Source: Rhodoferax ferrireducens
GTDB taxonomy: Bacteria > Pseudomonadota > Gammaproteobacteria > Burkholderiales > Burkholderiaceae_C
Reading direction: 5' to 3'
Length of the DNA stretch: 64,000 nt
Assembly: GCF_003347515.1 (NCBI RefSeq)
Contig: NZ_QEII01000324.1
Location: 550,545-614,544 of the forward strand
Shown piece after piece: positions 25,901-35,322 of this stretch (the stretch's first letter is position 1; every line of letters begins with the position of its first letter). The notes under the pieces were generated by a model that was not told the DNA's origin, did not search any database, and worked only from the letters and a program-made list of their open reading frames with translations. The translations under genes were made by a program, and so were the position numbers.

Positions 25901-26375
25901 CGCGCTGCAGTTTCACCGCGAGACCTTTGTGGACGACGTGCTGGCGGTGATCGAGTGCACGGGCGCCCCGGCGTCGCGGCTCAAACTGGAGCTGACCGAA
26001 AGCCTGCTGATCAAGGACATGGAAGGCATCATCAGCAAGATGCTGACGCTCAAGGCGCGGGGCGTGGGTTTCTCGCTGGATGATTTTGGCACCGGTTACT
26101 CGTCACTGAGTTATCTCAAGCGCTTGCCACTGGACCAGCTCAAGATCGACCGTTCCTTCCTGCTCGGGGCCTTGACCAACCCCAAGGACGCGGCACTGGT
26201 CCGGGCGACCGTGACCCTGGGACAAAGCCTGGGCATGATGGTGATTGCCGAGGGCGTCGAGACCCCGGCGCAGCGCGATTTCCTGGAACGCGAGGGCTGC
26301 TGCAACTTTCAGGGTTATTATTTTGGCCACCCGGGCCCGGTCGAGGCACTGGAGACATTTTTCAACCCAGAATAA
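22968..26375 (+). CDS. Membrane c-di-GMP sensor with dCache-like, three PAS, GGDEF and EAL domains
   Basis: This large protein has 1135 residues. A membrane helix (~18-36), a periplasmic dCache-like domain (~40-285) and a second helix (~292-312) come first. PAS domains follow at ~335-440, ~450-570 and ~575-690, then GGDEF (~700-860) and EAL (~875-1125). GGDEF is intact and preceded by an RxxD site (RDGD). The EAL domain keeps EALLRW, LELTES, DDFGTGYSSL and KIDRSF, so dual activity is possible. The start is TTG at 22968 with no good ribosome site; no ATG would keep the first helix intact. It sits between a DUF3149 gene and an AEC transporter gene with gaps of 4 and 6 bp. Confidence 0.88.
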   Translation: MPFFRQPRGAASRAGPHLLIWLFATLLLTAGWLLTFRTIADDRSRTIAGAESDLVNLGRLSQEHAERTFFSADQTLRMVLGQYHEHGGQIDLKGMTEQGVFDPRILLQVGVIDAQGLLAQSNLPFSGRVDLSDREHFKAHVAPGSNALFISRPVLGRASGKWSIQLSRRITRKNGEFGGVVVASLDPAYFTHFFAELSLGHEGVSALYGLSGSLLARKTPSVETFEGNAASSPVFLRAAQGEENGTLTSRSVVDGIERTYHFRKLPSYPLLVVTGMASADVFAEHEQAKAYLLWQAGIASVLLLALGLMSSRYVVARQRHSAAQQGALLQLQTITSRAPGLLYEYLLRPDGSSCFPFASEGLREIYGLSPQEVAADAAPILALIHPDDAPGVAASVEASAQSLEPWVHEYRVRAADGTVRWLAGNAMPQKQADGSVLWHGFVFDTTRRNQHKAALMAEQARLQATLSAIPDLLFELGLDGRIYAYHSPRADLLAAPPEDFLGRKVSDILPPDAAAVGMAALQEANEYGHSSGTQYALDLPQGKMWFELSVARKARQDDEELRFIVLARDITERKLADAQLRIAATAFESEEGMFITDPSGLILRVNQAFSRITGFSASEAIGKKPSLLSSGCHDAAFYAAMRESIEQSGSWQGEIWNRRRNGEVFPEWLTITAVRDEQQTVTHYVSTLADITKRKAAEAEIQQMAYYDSLTGLPNRRLFTDRLQQALAKGARRHRNGALLFIDLDNFKNLNDTYGHDQGDMLLRQVAERLNYCVRDGDTVARFGGDEFVVMLQDLSDNPTEAATQARAVGQKMLDTLGQPYQFGHFTYHSSASVGVALFNENHDAVDELLKRADLALYQAKDAGRNTLRFFDLESQTALTARAELEADLRHSLQEREFLLYYQPQVNERGRLTGVEALLRWSHPRRGMVPPAHFIPLAEDTGLILPLGQWVLETACRQLQQWAVQPHTAHLTLSVNVSALQFHRETFVDDVLAVIECTGAPASRLKLELTESLLIKDMEGIISKMLTLKARGVGFSLDDFGTGYSSLSYLKRLPLDQLKIDRSFLLGALTNPKDAALVRATVTLGQSLGMMVIAEGVETPAQRDFLEREGCCNFQGYYFGHPGPVEALETFFNPE

Positions 26376-26381
26376 GCCCGC

Positions 26382-27329
26382 GTGAATAATCCTGTTTTGT
26401 CGTCCCTGCTGCCGGTGGTCTTGTTGGTAGCTATTGGTTTTATAGCTGGTCGCGCAGGGTGGATAAGGGCTGAAGCCACAAAAGACCTGTCAAACCTGAC
26501 GTTCATGGTGCTCACGCCGGCCTTGCTGTTTCGCACCATGAGCACGGTGCACGTCGAGCAGCTCAACTTCAAGCCGGTGGCCATGTATTTCGTGGCGGCC
26601 GCGCTGCTGTTTGCTGTGATGCTGGTCTGGCAGGGCTTCACGCGCCGGGCTGCCGTGCTGGCGCTGGCCGCCACCTTCAGCAATACCGTGGCAATCGGCG
26701 TTCCCCTGGTCGGGCTGGCGTATGGCGAGGCCGGGCTGGTGACGCTGTTCACCCTGATCTCGGTACACGCGCTGGTGCTGCTGACGCTGGCCACGGTGGT
26801 GCTGGAGCTGGCGGTGGCGCGCGAGGAAGCGGCGACGGGCACCCGTGGCGGGCGCCACATGATGCTGACGGTGCTGGGTGCGGTGCGCAACGGCATTGTT
26901 CACCCGGTGCCGCTGCCCATCATCGCGGGTCTGCTGTTTGCTCAGACGGGCTTCACGTTGCCTATGGTGGTGGACCGGCCGCTGCAACTGCTGGGCAATG
27001 CCTTTGGCCCGCTGGCTCTGGTGCTGGTCGGGGTGACGCTGACCCAGGTACGGGTGGGCGCGCATCTCAGGGGCGCGCTGGGTTTGACACTGGTGAAAAA
27101 CCTGGCTTTTCCGGCGCTGGTGGCCGCACTCAGCTGGTCGCTGGGCCTGAGCGGGCTGCCGCTCACGGTAATGATTGTGGCGGCCTCTTTGCCGATTGGC
27201 GCCAATGTGTTTATGTTTTCCCAGCGTTACGAAGTGGCTGAGGACCTGGTGACAGCCAGCGTGGCCGTGTCCACCGGGCTGGGTCTGGTGACCATCTCGC
27301 TGGTGATGGCGCTGGTGAACCGGTTGTGA
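26382..27329 (+). CDS. AEC (auxin efflux carrier) family transporter
   Basis: This 315-residue inner-membrane protein has about ten helices in two inverted halves, beginning VLSSLLPVVLLVAIGFIAGR, the AEC family start. Bacterial members transport organic acids such as malate or malonate; the substrate is not evident. The start is GTG at 26382, 6 bp after the GGDEF/EAL gene. Codons at 26442-26477 derive from a short interspersed repeat (copy B) within the first 35 residues, apparently tolerated in the first helix-loop region. Confidence 0.85.
   Translation: MNNPVLSSLLPVVLLVAIGFIAGRAGWIRAEATKDLSNLTFMVLTPALLFRTMSTVHVEQLNFKPVAMYFVAAALLFAVMLVWQGFTRRAAVLALAATFSNTVAIGVPLVGLAYGEAGLVTLFTLISVHALVLLTLATVVLELAVAREEAATGTRGGRHMMLTVLGAVRNGIVHPVPLPIIAGLLFAQTGFTLPMVVDRPLQLLGNAFGPLALVLVGVTLTQVRVGAHLRGALGLTLVKNLAFPALVAALSWSLGLSGLPLTVMIVAASLPIGANVFMFSQRYEVAEDLVTASVAVSTGLGLVTISLVMALVNRL
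26442..26477 (+). repeat. Short interspersed repeat, copy B, inside the AEC gene
   Basis: It begins ATAGCTGGTCGCGC and contains GGATAAGGGCTGAAGCC, in ungapped register with the other copies. It is read in frame as part of the transporter N-terminus. Confidence 0.55.
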
Positions 27330-27340
27330 GGGCGCTTCAT

Positions 27341-27997
27341 TCAAAGCCCGAGCAAACCCAGGCCCAGCACCAGGGCGGTGCCCCACATCATCAAGGCCAC
27401 CAGTCCGTCCAGCGCACGCCACACGCCGGGTTGACGCAGGCGTGTGCCCAGGCACAACATGCCAAGACCCAGACCGCCAAACCAGATCACCGAGCCGGTG
27501 GCCGCGCCCAGGCCAAACACCGCGTTGCCTGGCTGGCCCCAGGCCAGTGAGGCGGTGCCGAGCAAGACGGCGGTGTCGAGCCAGACATGCGGGTTGAGCC
27601 ACGAAAAAGCCAGCGCGGCCAGGGCAGCCTGGCGGCGCGTCATGACTGTGTCATCGCTCGCGTGAGTCTGAGGCAGGCTGGTGGCTGCGCCGGTGCGAAA
27701 GCGCGCAAACGCCTGGGCGCCATAGACCAGCAGGAACAGGATGCCGCCGCCCACCAGCGCGTTCTTGATCGTGTCGGACAAACCGCCCAACTGCGCCAGG
27801 CCCAGCACGCTCAAACCAATGAGCAGCATGTCCGACAGCAGGCACAGGCCAATCGTCAGCCACACATGCTGGCCGCGCAAACCCATGCGCAGCACATGGG
27901 CGTTTTGCGGCCCCAGGGCCATGATGAGCGAGAGGCTGAGCAGCAAACCGGCGTTGAACGCCGGGGCGAGGGTGAAGGCTTGGGAGAGAGTCAGCAT
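27341..27997 (-). CDS. LysE/ArgO family amino acid exporter
   Basis: This 218-residue membrane protein has about six helices. It contains the family motif SLIMALGPQNAHVLRMGL and later FSWLNPHVWLDTAVLLG, matching LysE/ArgO exporters of lysine and arginine. The ATG at 27997 fits the family; an upstream start at 28051 would add a hydrophilic extension. It is divergent from an ArgP-type LysR gene at 28115, the same arrangement as lysG-lysE. Confidence 0.88.
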   Translation of the reverse strand: MLTLSQAFTLAPAFNAGLLLSLSLIMALGPQNAHVLRMGLRGQHVWLTIGLCLLSDMLLIGLSVLGLAQLGGLSDTIKNALVGGGILFLLVYGAQAFARFRTGAATSLPQTHASDDTVMTRRQAALAALAFSWLNPHVWLDTAVLLGTASLAWGQPGNAVFGLGAATGSVIWFGGLGLGMLCLGTRLRQPGVWRALDGLVALMMWGTALVLGLGLLGL

Positions 27998-28114
27998 GGT
28001 GGGTCGGCGCCAGGGGGTGGGAAAAACTTCAGTGTGCTGCAAGCGCCTCATTTGTTAAACAAAACTAAATTAAACTGACTAAGGGTAAAAAATTCTTGAT
28101 TGAAGAGGGTCGAC

Positions 28115-29026
28115 ATGCTGGATGCGAAACAACTGGAGGCCTTGGCGGCGGTGCTGGAGCACGGTGGCTTTGGCCCGGCCGCGCAGGCCCTGAACTTGAC
28201 GCTGGCGGCCGTCTCGCTGCGTCTCAAGAGCCTGGAGTCCGCGCTGGGTCAGCGTTTGCTGGTGCGCGGCAAAACGGTGCGCGCCACGCCGGCGGGGCAG
28301 GCCTTGCTGGCCCACGTCAAGCAACTGCGCCTGATGGAGGCCGACCTGGTTGGCGGGCTGGGCGCCAAGCTGCCGGGCGCCGCCAGCGCGTGGCAATCCT
28401 TGTGTGTGGCCGTCAACGCCGATTCCCTGGCCAGCTGGTTTTTACCTGGCGTGGCGGCGGCGCTGGCCCGCTACCGGCTGCTGCTGGACGTGGTGATCGA
28501 CGACCAGAACCACACCCATGATTCGCTCAAAAATGGCGATGTGGTGGGCTGTGTCAGCACGCAGGCGCAGGCTATGCGCGGCTGTCTGGCCGAACTGTTG
28601 GGTGTGATGCGCTACCGCTGCATGGCGACCGCGGCCCTGGTGCAAAAGTGCCATACCAAGAGCGGGGCTGTGTCGGTGCACCGTCTGCTGGCCACGCCGG
28701 CGGTCATCTTCAACCGCAAGGATGGTTTGCAGGATCTCTTTTTGGCCCAGAATTTTCAGTTGACGGCACCGCAGTACCCGCGGCATTTCGTGCCCGCCGT
28801 GGATGCGTTTGAGAGCGCGCTGGCGCACGGTTTCGGCTGGGGCATGGTGCCGGAGCTGCACCTGGCGGAGCTATCGGCGCACCCGGGGCGGGCGGCGCTG
28901 GTGGAGGTGCTGCCCGGCAGTGCGGTGGATGTGGCGCTGTACTGGCACCACTGGGAGCGCGAGCCCGCGTCCGCACAACGCCTGACCCAAGCCGTCAAGC
29001 TGGCGGCACGCAAGGTCCTGCTTTGA
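28115..29026 (+). CDS. LysR family regulator, ArgP/LysG type
   Basis: This 303-residue regulator has an N-terminal winged helix (MLDAKQLEALAAVLEHGGFG, then LTLAAVSLRLKSLESALGQR) and the ArgP-type effector domain. ArgP/LysG activates the divergent exporter gene in response to basic amino acids. GAGGG lies 5 bp before the ATG at 28115. The divergent LysE-family gene at 27341-27997 is the predicted target. Confidence 0.88.
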   Translation: MLDAKQLEALAAVLEHGGFGPAAQALNLTLAAVSLRLKSLESALGQRLLVRGKTVRATPAGQALLAHVKQLRLMEADLVGGLGAKLPGAASAWQSLCVAVNADSLASWFLPGVAAALARYRLLLDVVIDDQNHTHDSLKNGDVVGCVSTQAQAMRGCLAELLGVMRYRCMATAALVQKCHTKSGAVSVHRLLATPAVIFNRKDGLQDLFLAQNFQLTAPQYPRHFVPAVDAFESALAHGFGWGMVPELHLAELSAHPGRAALVEVLPGSAVDVALYWHHWEREPASAQRLTQAVKLAARKVLL

Positions 29027-29032
29027 GGTGGC

Positions 29033-29683
29033 TCAGGGCGCCAGGCGTTCGCGGAGCCACACTGGCGAGGTGCTGCTGGCCGGATTCAAGGTGTAGCGCA
29101 GCCGGTCATGCAGGCGGCTTTTGCGGCCCTGCCAGAACTGCCAGTTGTCGGGTATGAGCCGGTAACCGCCCCAGTGCGGCGGACGCGGCGGGCGCAGCAG
29201 AAACTGCGCGCCAAACTTGGCGGCGTTGGCCACCAGCACGCCACGCCCCGAGATGACCTGGCTTTGCGGCGAGGCCCAGGCGCCGATGCGTGAATCGAGT
29301 GGCCGGCTGTGAAAATACTCGTCACTCTCCTGCGCGCTGACCCGCTCGACCAGCCCTTCGATGCGCACCACGCGCTCCAGCTCAACCCAGTGGAACTGCA
29401 GGGCCGCAAACGGGTTGCCCGCCAGCTCCTGGCCCTTGCGGCTCTCATAATTGGTGAACCAAGTGATGCCGCGCGCGTCATAACCCTTGATCAGCACCAC
29501 GCGCGTGCTGGGGCGCAGGTTGCTCGCCACCGTGGCCAAGGTCATGGCATTGGGTTCGGGCACTTCGGCGGCCATGGCTTCTTGCAGCCATTGCTCAAAC
29601 TGCTGGAGCGGGTCGGCATGCGAGGCGTCTTCATTGAGCTCGGCACGTTCGTAACTTTTTCGGAGGTCGGCAATGGAAGTCAT
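29033..29683 (-). CDS. pdxH: Pyridoxine/pyridoxamine 5'-phosphate oxidase
   Basis: PdxH oxidises pyridoxine or pyridoxamine phosphate to pyridoxal phosphate with FMN. At 216 residues the length is normal. Family motifs are present: RVVLIKGYDARGITWFTNY, FHWVELERVVRIEG, SRIGAWASPQSQ, and the C-terminal PDNWQFWQGRKSRLHDR followed by WLRERLAP. The ATG at 29683 is chosen by family start (MTSIADLRKSYERAEL). It is divergent from edd. Confidence 0.95.
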   Translation of the reverse strand: MTSIADLRKSYERAELNEDASHADPLQQFEQWLQEAMAAEVPEPNAMTLATVASNLRPSTRVVLIKGYDARGITWFTNYESRKGQELAGNPFAALQFHWVELERVVRIEGLVERVSAQESDEYFHSRPLDSRIGAWASPQSQVISGRGVLVANAAKFGAQFLLRPPRPPHWGGYRLIPDNWQFWQGRKSRLHDRLRYTLNPASSTSPVWLRERLAP

Positions 29684-29721
29684 GCGGGAAGTATAGGCAG
29701 ATACAGGGCGAAACCGTGTTT

Positions 29722-29781
29722 GGTAACCATCTTGTAACGGCCGGATTGCCCCTTTGGTCGTGTTACCGGTTACCATCCTGT
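29722..29781. promoter_or_regulatory. Repeated operator-like motif upstream of edd
   Basis: GGTAACCATCTTGT (29722-29735) and GGTTACCATCCTGT (29768-29781) are direct repeats matching at 12 of 14 positions, 46 bp apart. A further GTTACC lies at 29792-29797. The cluster sits between pdxH and edd, where a sugar-responsive repressor of the Entner-Doudoroff genes would bind. The regulator is not in the window. Confidence 0.35.
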
Positions 29782-29825
29782 TTGTAATTTTGTTACCAAC
29801 TTTTCGTGAAAAGGTGAAACACACC

Positions 29826-31652
<1,827 letters not shown>

Positions 31653-31683
31653 ATTCACATCCCCTATCCCTCTGGAGACTTCA

Positions 31684-32325
31684 ATGAGCAAAATTCCTCG
31701 CTATTCGGCCCTGCAAGTGATACAGGACGCCCCGGTGATTCCGGTCATCGTGTTGAATGACGTCGCCCATGCCGTGCCGATGGCACGCGCCCTGGTGGCC
31801 GGCGGCATCCGCATGCTGGAAGTGACACTGCGCACGCCGCAGGCCCTGGCCTGCATCGAGGCGATTGCCAAGGAAGTCCCCGAGGCCATTGTTGGCGCCG
31901 GCACGGTGCGCACCAAGGCCGACGCGCAAGCGGCCGCCATGGCGGGCGCTCTGTTTGCGGTCAGCCCGGGCTACACCTCGGCGGTCGGTCAAGCCTGCCG
32001 CGATCTGGGCTTGGCCTTGTTGCCCGGCGTGGCGACGGGCAGTGAAATCATGATGGCGCAGGAGGATGGGTTCACCGAACTGAAGTTTTTCCCCGCCATG
32101 CAAGCCGGTGGCCCGGCCATGCTCAAGGCCTGGGGCGGCCCGTTTTTCGACGTGAAGTTCTGCCCCACCGGTGGCGTGACCTTGCAAAACGCCACCGAGT
32201 TCCTGGCGCTGCCCAATGTGGTGTGCGTCGGCGGTTCCTGGCTGGTACCGGCAGTCACCCTGGCGCAGGGCGATTGGGCGCGCATCACGCAGCTCGCGCG
32301 TGATACCCAAGATTTAAAGAAATAA
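31684..32325 (+). CDS. eda: KDPG/KHG aldolase
   Basis: Eda cleaves 2-keto-3-deoxy-6-phosphogluconate to pyruvate and glyceraldehyde 3-phosphate. The 213-residue protein has the catalytic Glu in LEVTLRTP and the Schiff-base Lys in ELKFFPA, plus the phosphate-binding FCPTGGV. GGAG precedes the ATG at 31684. It directly follows edd. Its stop codon is next to a short interspersed repeat (copy C). Confidence 0.95.
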   Translation: MSKIPRYSALQVIQDAPVIPVIVLNDVAHAVPMARALVAGGIRMLEVTLRTPQALACIEAIAKEVPEAIVGAGTVRTKADAQAAAMAGALFAVSPGYTSAVGQACRDLGLALLPGVATGSEIMMAQEDGFTELKFFPAMQAGGPAMLKAWGGPFFDVKFCPTGGVTLQNATEFLALPNVVCVGGSWLVPAVTLAQGDWARITQLARDTQDLKK

Positions 32326-32326
32326 G

Positions 32327-32362
32327 GCCTCTAGCCCCCGTCCTATATGCGCAGGTAGCTAT
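32327..32362 (-). repeat. Short interspersed repeat, copy C
   Basis: Read on the minus strand it starts ATAGCTACCTGCGC and ends GGGCTAGAGGC. It lies one base after the eda stop, between convergent eda and gloA. Confidence 0.6.
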
Positions 32363-32392
32363 TAAATGCGTAGCGTATTGATTTTCTGACCG

Positions 32393-32803
32393 TTAGCGCA
32401 GGCCGACCCCGGAATCCGATTCGACCCGCTGGATCAGTTCAATCTTGTAGCCATCCGGGTCCGTGACAAAGGCAATCACGGTGCTACCGCCCTTGACCGG
32501 CCCGGCTTCGCGCGTGACATTGCCGCCCGCTGCTTTAATTTTGTCGCAGGCCGCATACGCATCGGGCACACCGAGCGCCAAGTGGCCAAAGGCGGTGCCC
32601 GGCTCGTACGACTCCACGCCCCAGTTGTAGGTCAGTTCAATCTCGGCCTGTTCCGGGTTGCCCTCAAAACCGACGAAGGCGAGCGAGTACTTGTACTCCG
32701 GGTTTTCCGAGGTGCGCAGCAGTTTCATGCCCAGCACCTGGGTGTAAAAATCGATCGAGCGTTGAAGGTTGCCAACGCGCAGCATGGTGTGAAGGAATCT
32801 CAT
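32393..32803 (-). CDS. gloA: Lactoylglutathione lyase (glyoxalase I)
   Basis: GloA isomerises the methylglyoxal-glutathione hemithioacetal to lactoylglutathione. The 136-residue protein keeps the metal ligands: His5 (RFLHTMLRV), Glu in AEIELTYNWG, His in FGHLALGV and Glu in YKIELIQRV. Its start overlaps the stop of the thioesterase gene upstream (ATGA), so the two form an operon. It sits beside Entner-Doudoroff genes, which generate triose phosphates, a source of methylglyoxal. Confidence 0.95.
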   Translation of the reverse strand: MRFLHTMLRVGNLQRSIDFYTQVLGMKLLRTSENPEYKYSLAFVGFEGNPEQAEIELTYNWGVESYEPGTAFGHLALGVPDAYAACDKIKAAGGNVTREAGPVKGGSTVIAFVTDPDGYKIELIQRVESDSGVGLR

Positions 32804-33351
32804 TGCGTGGATTGTGGCGCAAGTTCAAACACCAGGCAGGTGGTGGTGGCATGGGCGTAGAGCGTGCCGTCCGGGCCAATCAACCGGGCTTCCGCCGTCG
32901 CCAGTTGCCGGCCGCAGTGGATGACTTTGCCTTCGGCGCGCACCCGTGCGACCTTGGGCGTTAGGGCGCGCACGATGTTCACGCTTAGCTCTGCCGTGGT
33001 GTAGCCCTGGCCCGGCGCCATGCGGGTGTGGACCGCGCAGCCCAGGGCTGAATCGAGCAGGGTGGCGAACCAGCCGCCATGGACCGTGCCCATCGGGTTC
33101 AGGTGCGCCACCCCCGGCGTGCCTTGAAATATGGCGTGGCCATGGCCGGCTTCCATAATCGTGAAGTCCAGCGTTTGCGCAATCGGCGGGTAGGGCAATT
33201 CGCCCCGCAGCATCGCCTGCATCAATTCCAGCCCGGTCTTGCCGACGAGCTGCTCGGGGCGGGCGACGCCCGGTCCGGCGCCCGCGTCCATCACGGCACG
33301 GATGGCTTGTTCCTGGGCGAGCCAGGCGTCGAGGTGATTGGTTTTGCTCAT
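32800..33351 (-). CDS. PaaI-family hotdog thioesterase
   Basis: This 183-residue protein has the hotdog-fold acyl-CoA thioesterase motif NPMGTVHGGWFATLLDSALG and TTAELSVNIVRAL. PaaI-type enzymes hydrolyse acyl- or phenylacyl-CoA esters. It is coupled to gloA by an ATGA junction. It has a clear paralogue at 56870-57412 in this window. Confidence 0.88.
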   Translation of the reverse strand: MSKTNHLDAWLAQEQAIRAVMDAGAGPGVARPEQLVGKTGLELMQAMLRGELPYPPIAQTLDFTIMEAGHGHAIFQGTPGVAHLNPMGTVHGGWFATLLDSALGCAVHTRMAPGQGYTTAELSVNIVRALTPKVARVRAEGKVIHCGRQLATAEARLIGPDGTLYAHATTTCLVFELAPQSTQ

Positions 33352-33378
33352 GGTAGGTTCTCCAGTTTAACAAAATAT

Positions 33379-33406
33379 TTGCATATACAACAATTGTAGC
33401 TACAAT
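33379..33406 (+). promoter_or_regulatory. marR promoter overlapping a perfect operator palindrome
   Basis: A perfect 14-bp palindrome, ATTGTAGCTACAAT, lies at 33393-33406. It contains the -10-like TACAAT (33401-33406); TTGCAT (33379-33384) is a -35-like match 16 bp upstream. A bound MarR dimer would block the promoter, giving autoregulation of marR and the MFS gene. Confidence 0.6.
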
Positions 33407-33413
33407 ATTATCC

Positions 33414-33896
33414 ATGGACACCAACCTGATTTCCCCGCCGGCAGTTTCTGATGCGAAGTTGCAGGGCTGTACCAATCTCAAGCTGCGCCAGTTGACGCGG
33501 CGCATCACGCAGCATTACGACACCGAGCTGGCGCAGGCCGGGCTCAAGACGACCCAGTATTCGCTCCTGTCGCATGTGCTCAAACTGGGCCCCATCCGGC
33601 CTGGCGATCTGGCGTTGGCCATGAAGATGGATGCCTCCACGCTGACGCGCAATCTCAAACCCCTGCTTGCCGCTGGTTGGGTCCAGCTGGCAGAGGGCGT
33701 GGATGGGCGCAGCCGCCTGGTCACCATCACCGACACCGGCCGCGAGAAACGCCAGGAGGCCCAGCGGCACTGGAAGGCGGCGCAGTCCAGCCTCAACCGC
33801 CTGCTGGGCATGCAGCGTGTGCAGGCACTGCATACCCTGATTGATGAATCGCTGGATATTTTGACCGGCACCACCAAGGAAGAGACGCATGAATAA
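33414..33896 (+). CDS. MarR family transcriptional regulator
   Basis: A 160-residue MarR repressor with a winged helix around residues 55-115 (GDLALAMKMDASTLTRNLKP, then DGRSRLVTITDTG, the wing). It starts 8 bp after a perfect palindrome and overlaps the downstream MFS gene by 8 bp. It likely represses this two-gene operon and is released by a phenolic or drug-like ligand. The ligand is not known. Confidence 0.9.
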   Translation: MDTNLISPPAVSDAKLQGCTNLKLRQLTRRITQHYDTELAQAGLKTTQYSLLSHVLKLGPIRPGDLALAMKMDASTLTRNLKPLLAAGWVQLAEGVDGRSRLVTITDTGREKRQEAQRHWKAAQSSLNRLLGMQRVQALHTLIDESLDILTGTTKEETHE

Positions 33897-35148
33897 ATCG
33901 CACACGTCCAAAAATCGCCCGGTGGCCGTCTGGCTGGTATTGCTGGCCGCCGCTGGCACCTTTGCCCTGACCATGGGCGTGCGCCAGACCATGGGCCTGT
34001 TCCTGTCGGCGCTCAATACCTCGACGGCCCTGGGCATCGGCAGCATCAGCCTGGCTTTTGCGTTCGGCCAGCTCTGGTGGGGGCTGACCCAACCCTTTGC
34101 CGGTGCGGTGGCCGATCGCATCGGCACCGGGCGCGTGATCAGTCTGGGTGTGCTGCTGATCGCCATTGGCACCTTCATCACGCCGCTCATGACGAGCACG
34201 GCCGGCCTGATTTTCGCGATCGGCGTGCTGGCCGCCGGTGGTGCCGGCATGGCCGGCCCCTCGGTACTGATGGCGGCCAGCACGCGCCTGGTGCCGCCTG
34301 AAAAGCGCGGACTCGCCACCGGCATCGTCAATGCGGGCGGCTCCTTCGGCCAGTTCGCCATGGCGCCGATTGCGATTGGCCTCACCGCCGCCGTCGGCTG
34401 GGCCAGCGCCATGCAGTGGCTCGGCGTGCTCGTCATGCTGGCGCTGCCGGCGGTGTGGGTGCTCAAGGGCAATTCCAAGGCCTTGGCGGCGCAGGCCGCG
34501 GCGGTCTCCGGTACGAAGGCCCTCAGCGCCCGCCAGGCCATCGGCCAGGCGCTCGCCACACCGAGCTTTCGCTACCTGAGCCTGGGTTTTCTGGTGTGCG
34601 GATTTCACGTTGCTTTCCTGGCGACGCATCTGCCGGGCGTGATCGCCGCGTGCGGCTTGCCACCCGAAATCGGCGGCTGGGCGCTGGCCATGATCGGCTT
34701 GTTCAACATCGTCGGCAGCCTGGCGATGGGCTGGGCGGTGGGGCGCTGGCGCATGAAATCGCTGCTGGCCCTGCTGTATGCGACGCGCGGCTTGGCGGTG
34801 CTGGTCTTTCTGCTGGCACCAAAAACACCGGCCGTGATGCTGGTTTTTGCCGCCGTCATGGGTGTGACCTTTCTCTCGACCGTGCCGCCGACCGCCGGAC
34901 TGGTGGCCAAAATGTTCGGCACGGCCAATATGGCCATGCTGTTCGGCATCGTGATGCTGTCGCACCAGATAGGTGGTTTTTTCGGAGCTTTCCTCGGCGG
35001 CTATGTGTTTCAGGCCACCGGCAGCTACGACTGGGTCTGGTACATCGACATCGTGCTGGCCGCCGGTGCCGCGCTGGTGAACCTGCCCATCCGCGAAGCA
35101 AAATTCGTCGCGCACAAAAAAAGGGCTGATCTTGCGACCAGCCCTTAA
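33889..35148 (+). CDS. Major facilitator superfamily transporter
   Basis: A 419-residue membrane protein with twelve predicted helices and the MFS pattern (MGVRQTMGLFLSALNTSTAL, later WGLTQPFAGAVADRIGTGR as motif A). It overlaps marR and is probably controlled by it, so an efflux role is likely. The 3' end contains a hairpin (35121-35146) that can act as terminator on the opposite strand. Confidence 0.88.
   Translation: MNKSHTSKNRPVAVWLVLLAAAGTFALTMGVRQTMGLFLSALNTSTALGIGSISLAFAFGQLWWGLTQPFAGAVADRIGTGRVISLGVLLIAIGTFITPLMTSTAGLIFAIGVLAAGGAGMAGPSVLMAASTRLVPPEKRGLATGIVNAGGSFGQFAMAPIAIGLTAAVGWASAMQWLGVLVMLALPAVWVLKGNSKALAAQAAAVSGTKALSARQAIGQALATPSFRYLSLGFLVCGFHVAFLATHLPGVIAACGLPPEIGGWALAMIGLFNIVGSLAMGWAVGRWRMKSLLALLYATRGLAVLVFLLAPKTPAVMLVFAAVMGVTFLSTVPPTAGLVAKMFGTANMAMLFGIVMLSHQIGGFFGAFLGGYVFQATGSYDWVWYIDIVLAAGAALVNLPIREAKFVAHKKRADLATSP
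35115..35146 (-). terminator. Rho-independent terminator on the minus strand
   Basis: AAGGGCTG (35121-35128) pairs with CAGCCCTT (35139-35146) around a 10-nt loop, with an A tract at 35115-35122 that becomes a U tract on the minus strand. It lies about 180 bp downstream of the phasin gene, inside the 3' end of the MFS gene. No other stem is visible nearer. Confidence 0.6.
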
Positions 35149-35322
35149 GGGATCCCTGAACCTGAAGGTTTCGAAAGGACCCGAGGAGACAACCTGTAGA
35201 GAAACTACTTGTTCTCAAAAATCCTGCTTAAGTGAAGTATCTCAGGGTTTTCCCTGTTTTTGTAGAGATGAGGCTCAAAAAAAGCGAATTTTCTCTACGT
35301 TACATCACGTCAGCGTTGTAAA

